DNA of 64,000 nucleotides. Origin: a bacterium (GTDB taxonomy: Bacteria; Bacillota; Bacilli; Lactobacillales; Streptococcaceae). Positions 63,337-64,000 of this stretch are shown in pieces. A program made the translations under genes and the position numbers. The stretch's first letter is position 1, and each line of letters starts with the position of its first letter. The DNA lies in NCBI GenBank assembly GCA_905221455.1, contig CAJNDF010000003.1:124001-188000 (forward strand), given 5' to 3'. The notes beneath the pieces are model-generated. The model worked only from the letters and a program-made list of their open reading frames with translations, was not told the origin of the DNA and did no database searches.

Positions 63337-64000
63337 ATGTTCCATGATTTAATAATAGTTTTAGATACTAATGTTGTATCTGATATTTTTGAAGCCTCTC
63401 CAGATTATTACAATTTTATTGTACAATGTTTGGAAGCGAAGAAAGACAGTATTTATATAACGGATACTATCTTTCATGAACTATCTCCTCTGAAAAACAA
63501 ACCTTATACCCCGCCTTCTTTTGAGAACCAAAAACTATCTTTTTTACAGCAGTTAGACACTAATTACAAAAAAGAGTTAATGGCAATAGATCGGCTTAAA
63601 AAGTATGAGAGAAACCTCAGCAACAAAGACAATCTGTATGAAATTGAATATAAATTACAGAAAGAAAGAGATGAAATCAAAGAATTACTGGATAAAGTTG
63701 AATTTTCAGCTTTGGTTGGACCATCTCTATCATCAGTTACTAATACAAACTTTGTTAAAGAGTTTATTGTTGATTTAGTATCGAATAAAAGAATATCACC
63801 TCCTCTACATAGAAGTGTCATGGAAAAAGTGTCGTATGATGTTGAAAAGTTCTCTAAGGAGAATCCATTTCCGGATAAAAATAAAAAAGGAATCTCAAAA
63901 TTTAATGACTACTTTATTATAGAAGAGTTGAAAAATTTATCAAAAGAATTGAATAAAGGGATTCTGTTTGTTACGTCGGATGTGAAAGGTAACTTTCAAG
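63337..64000 (+). CDS. PIN-like domain protein (partial, open at window end)
   Basis: 221 residues are visible from ATG 63337; the frame is still open at base 64000. The N-terminus IIVLDTNVVSDIF is a PIN-type acidic start, with further acidic positions in TDTIFHELS, FNDYFIIEEL and FVTSDVKGNF. Charged coiled-coil-like helices lie between. It resembles the DUF4935 PIN-like group, nucleases often found in defence or toxin settings. Low G+C and the lack of a housekeeping neighbour suggest it was acquired. Shine-Dalgarno GAAAGGA. Confidence 0.72.
   Translation, partial: MFHDLIIVLDTNVVSDIFEASPDYYNFIVQCLEAKKDSIYITDTIFHELSPLKNKPYTPPSFENQKLSFLQQLDTNYKKELMAIDRLKKYERNLSNKDNLYEIEYKLQKERDEIKELLDKVEFSALVGPSLSSVTNTNFVKEFIVDLVSNKRISPPLHRSVMEKVSYDVEKFSKENPFPDKNKKGISKFNDYFIIEELKNLSKELNKGILFVTSDVKGNFQ

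Overview
The window looks like a mitis-group Streptococcus (S. mitis, S. oralis or a close relative of S. pneumoniae). Grounds are the low G+C content, BOX intergenic repeats, a choline-binding wall hydrolase, and many loci recognisable from the pneumococcal chromosome (psaBC-pepO, relA-dtd, psaR, the TCS01-type regulators, murT-gatD, codY-pncA, vex-vnc, fba). It is probably not a typical pneumococcus: pncA is followed directly by tRNA-Leu and then vex1, a siderophore cassette sits between cadD and plsC, and a 1130-residue surface protein separates vex3 from vncR. Comparisons with pneumococcal gene order are from memory, not from a search.

Layout. 1-6.2 kb: manganese ABC transporter psaBC (reverse) with a PsaR-type operator, divergent from peptidase pepO; an MBL-fold hydrolase and a secreted choline-binding amidase, with two BOX elements. 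6.5-15.4 kb: relA, dtd, two paralogous membrane proteins, a PnuC-type transporter, the regulator psaR, a phosphoesterase, an Rrf2 regulator, a YdcF-like protein and a lipase-like protein. 15.5-22 kb: a two-component system, a DUF389 protein, thrS with a T-box leader, rpsO. 22-27.1 kb is accessory: cadD with an elaborate leader, flanked by direct repeats, then a one-permease siderophore ABC transporter with an esterase.

27.1-51.6 kb is mostly housekeeping: acyltransferase, P-type ATPase, trmK, NIF3-like, FAD oxidase, galE, a glycosyltransferase, ferredoxin, cmk, MFS, truA, a vitamin kinase with an ECF S component, pepQ, murT-gatD, a hypothiocyanite-type reductase, amtB-glnK under a perfect GlnR box, cshA, codY and pncA. 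51.6-62.5 kb: tRNA-Leu(AAG), vex1-vex2, a strongly structured gap, vex3, a LysM/repeat surface protein, a 5'-truncated pep27 remnant, vncR-vncS and fba. The last 1.4 kb is accessory: a 77-residue unknown, a broken gene and a PIN-like protein cut by the window end.

Themes are metal homeostasis (Mn: psaBC/psaR; Cd: cadD; Fe: siderophore cassette), nitrogen control (GlnR box, amtB-glnK, codY) and the cell envelope (amidase, murT-gatD, vex/vnc, LysM protein). The most notable signals are a Cys-containing leader peptide whose codons can mask the cadD ribosome site, the structured vex2-vex3 gap, the pep27 remnant at the surface-protein insertion, a covarying hairpin repeated next to BOX elements, and a siderophore cassette carrying its own esterase.
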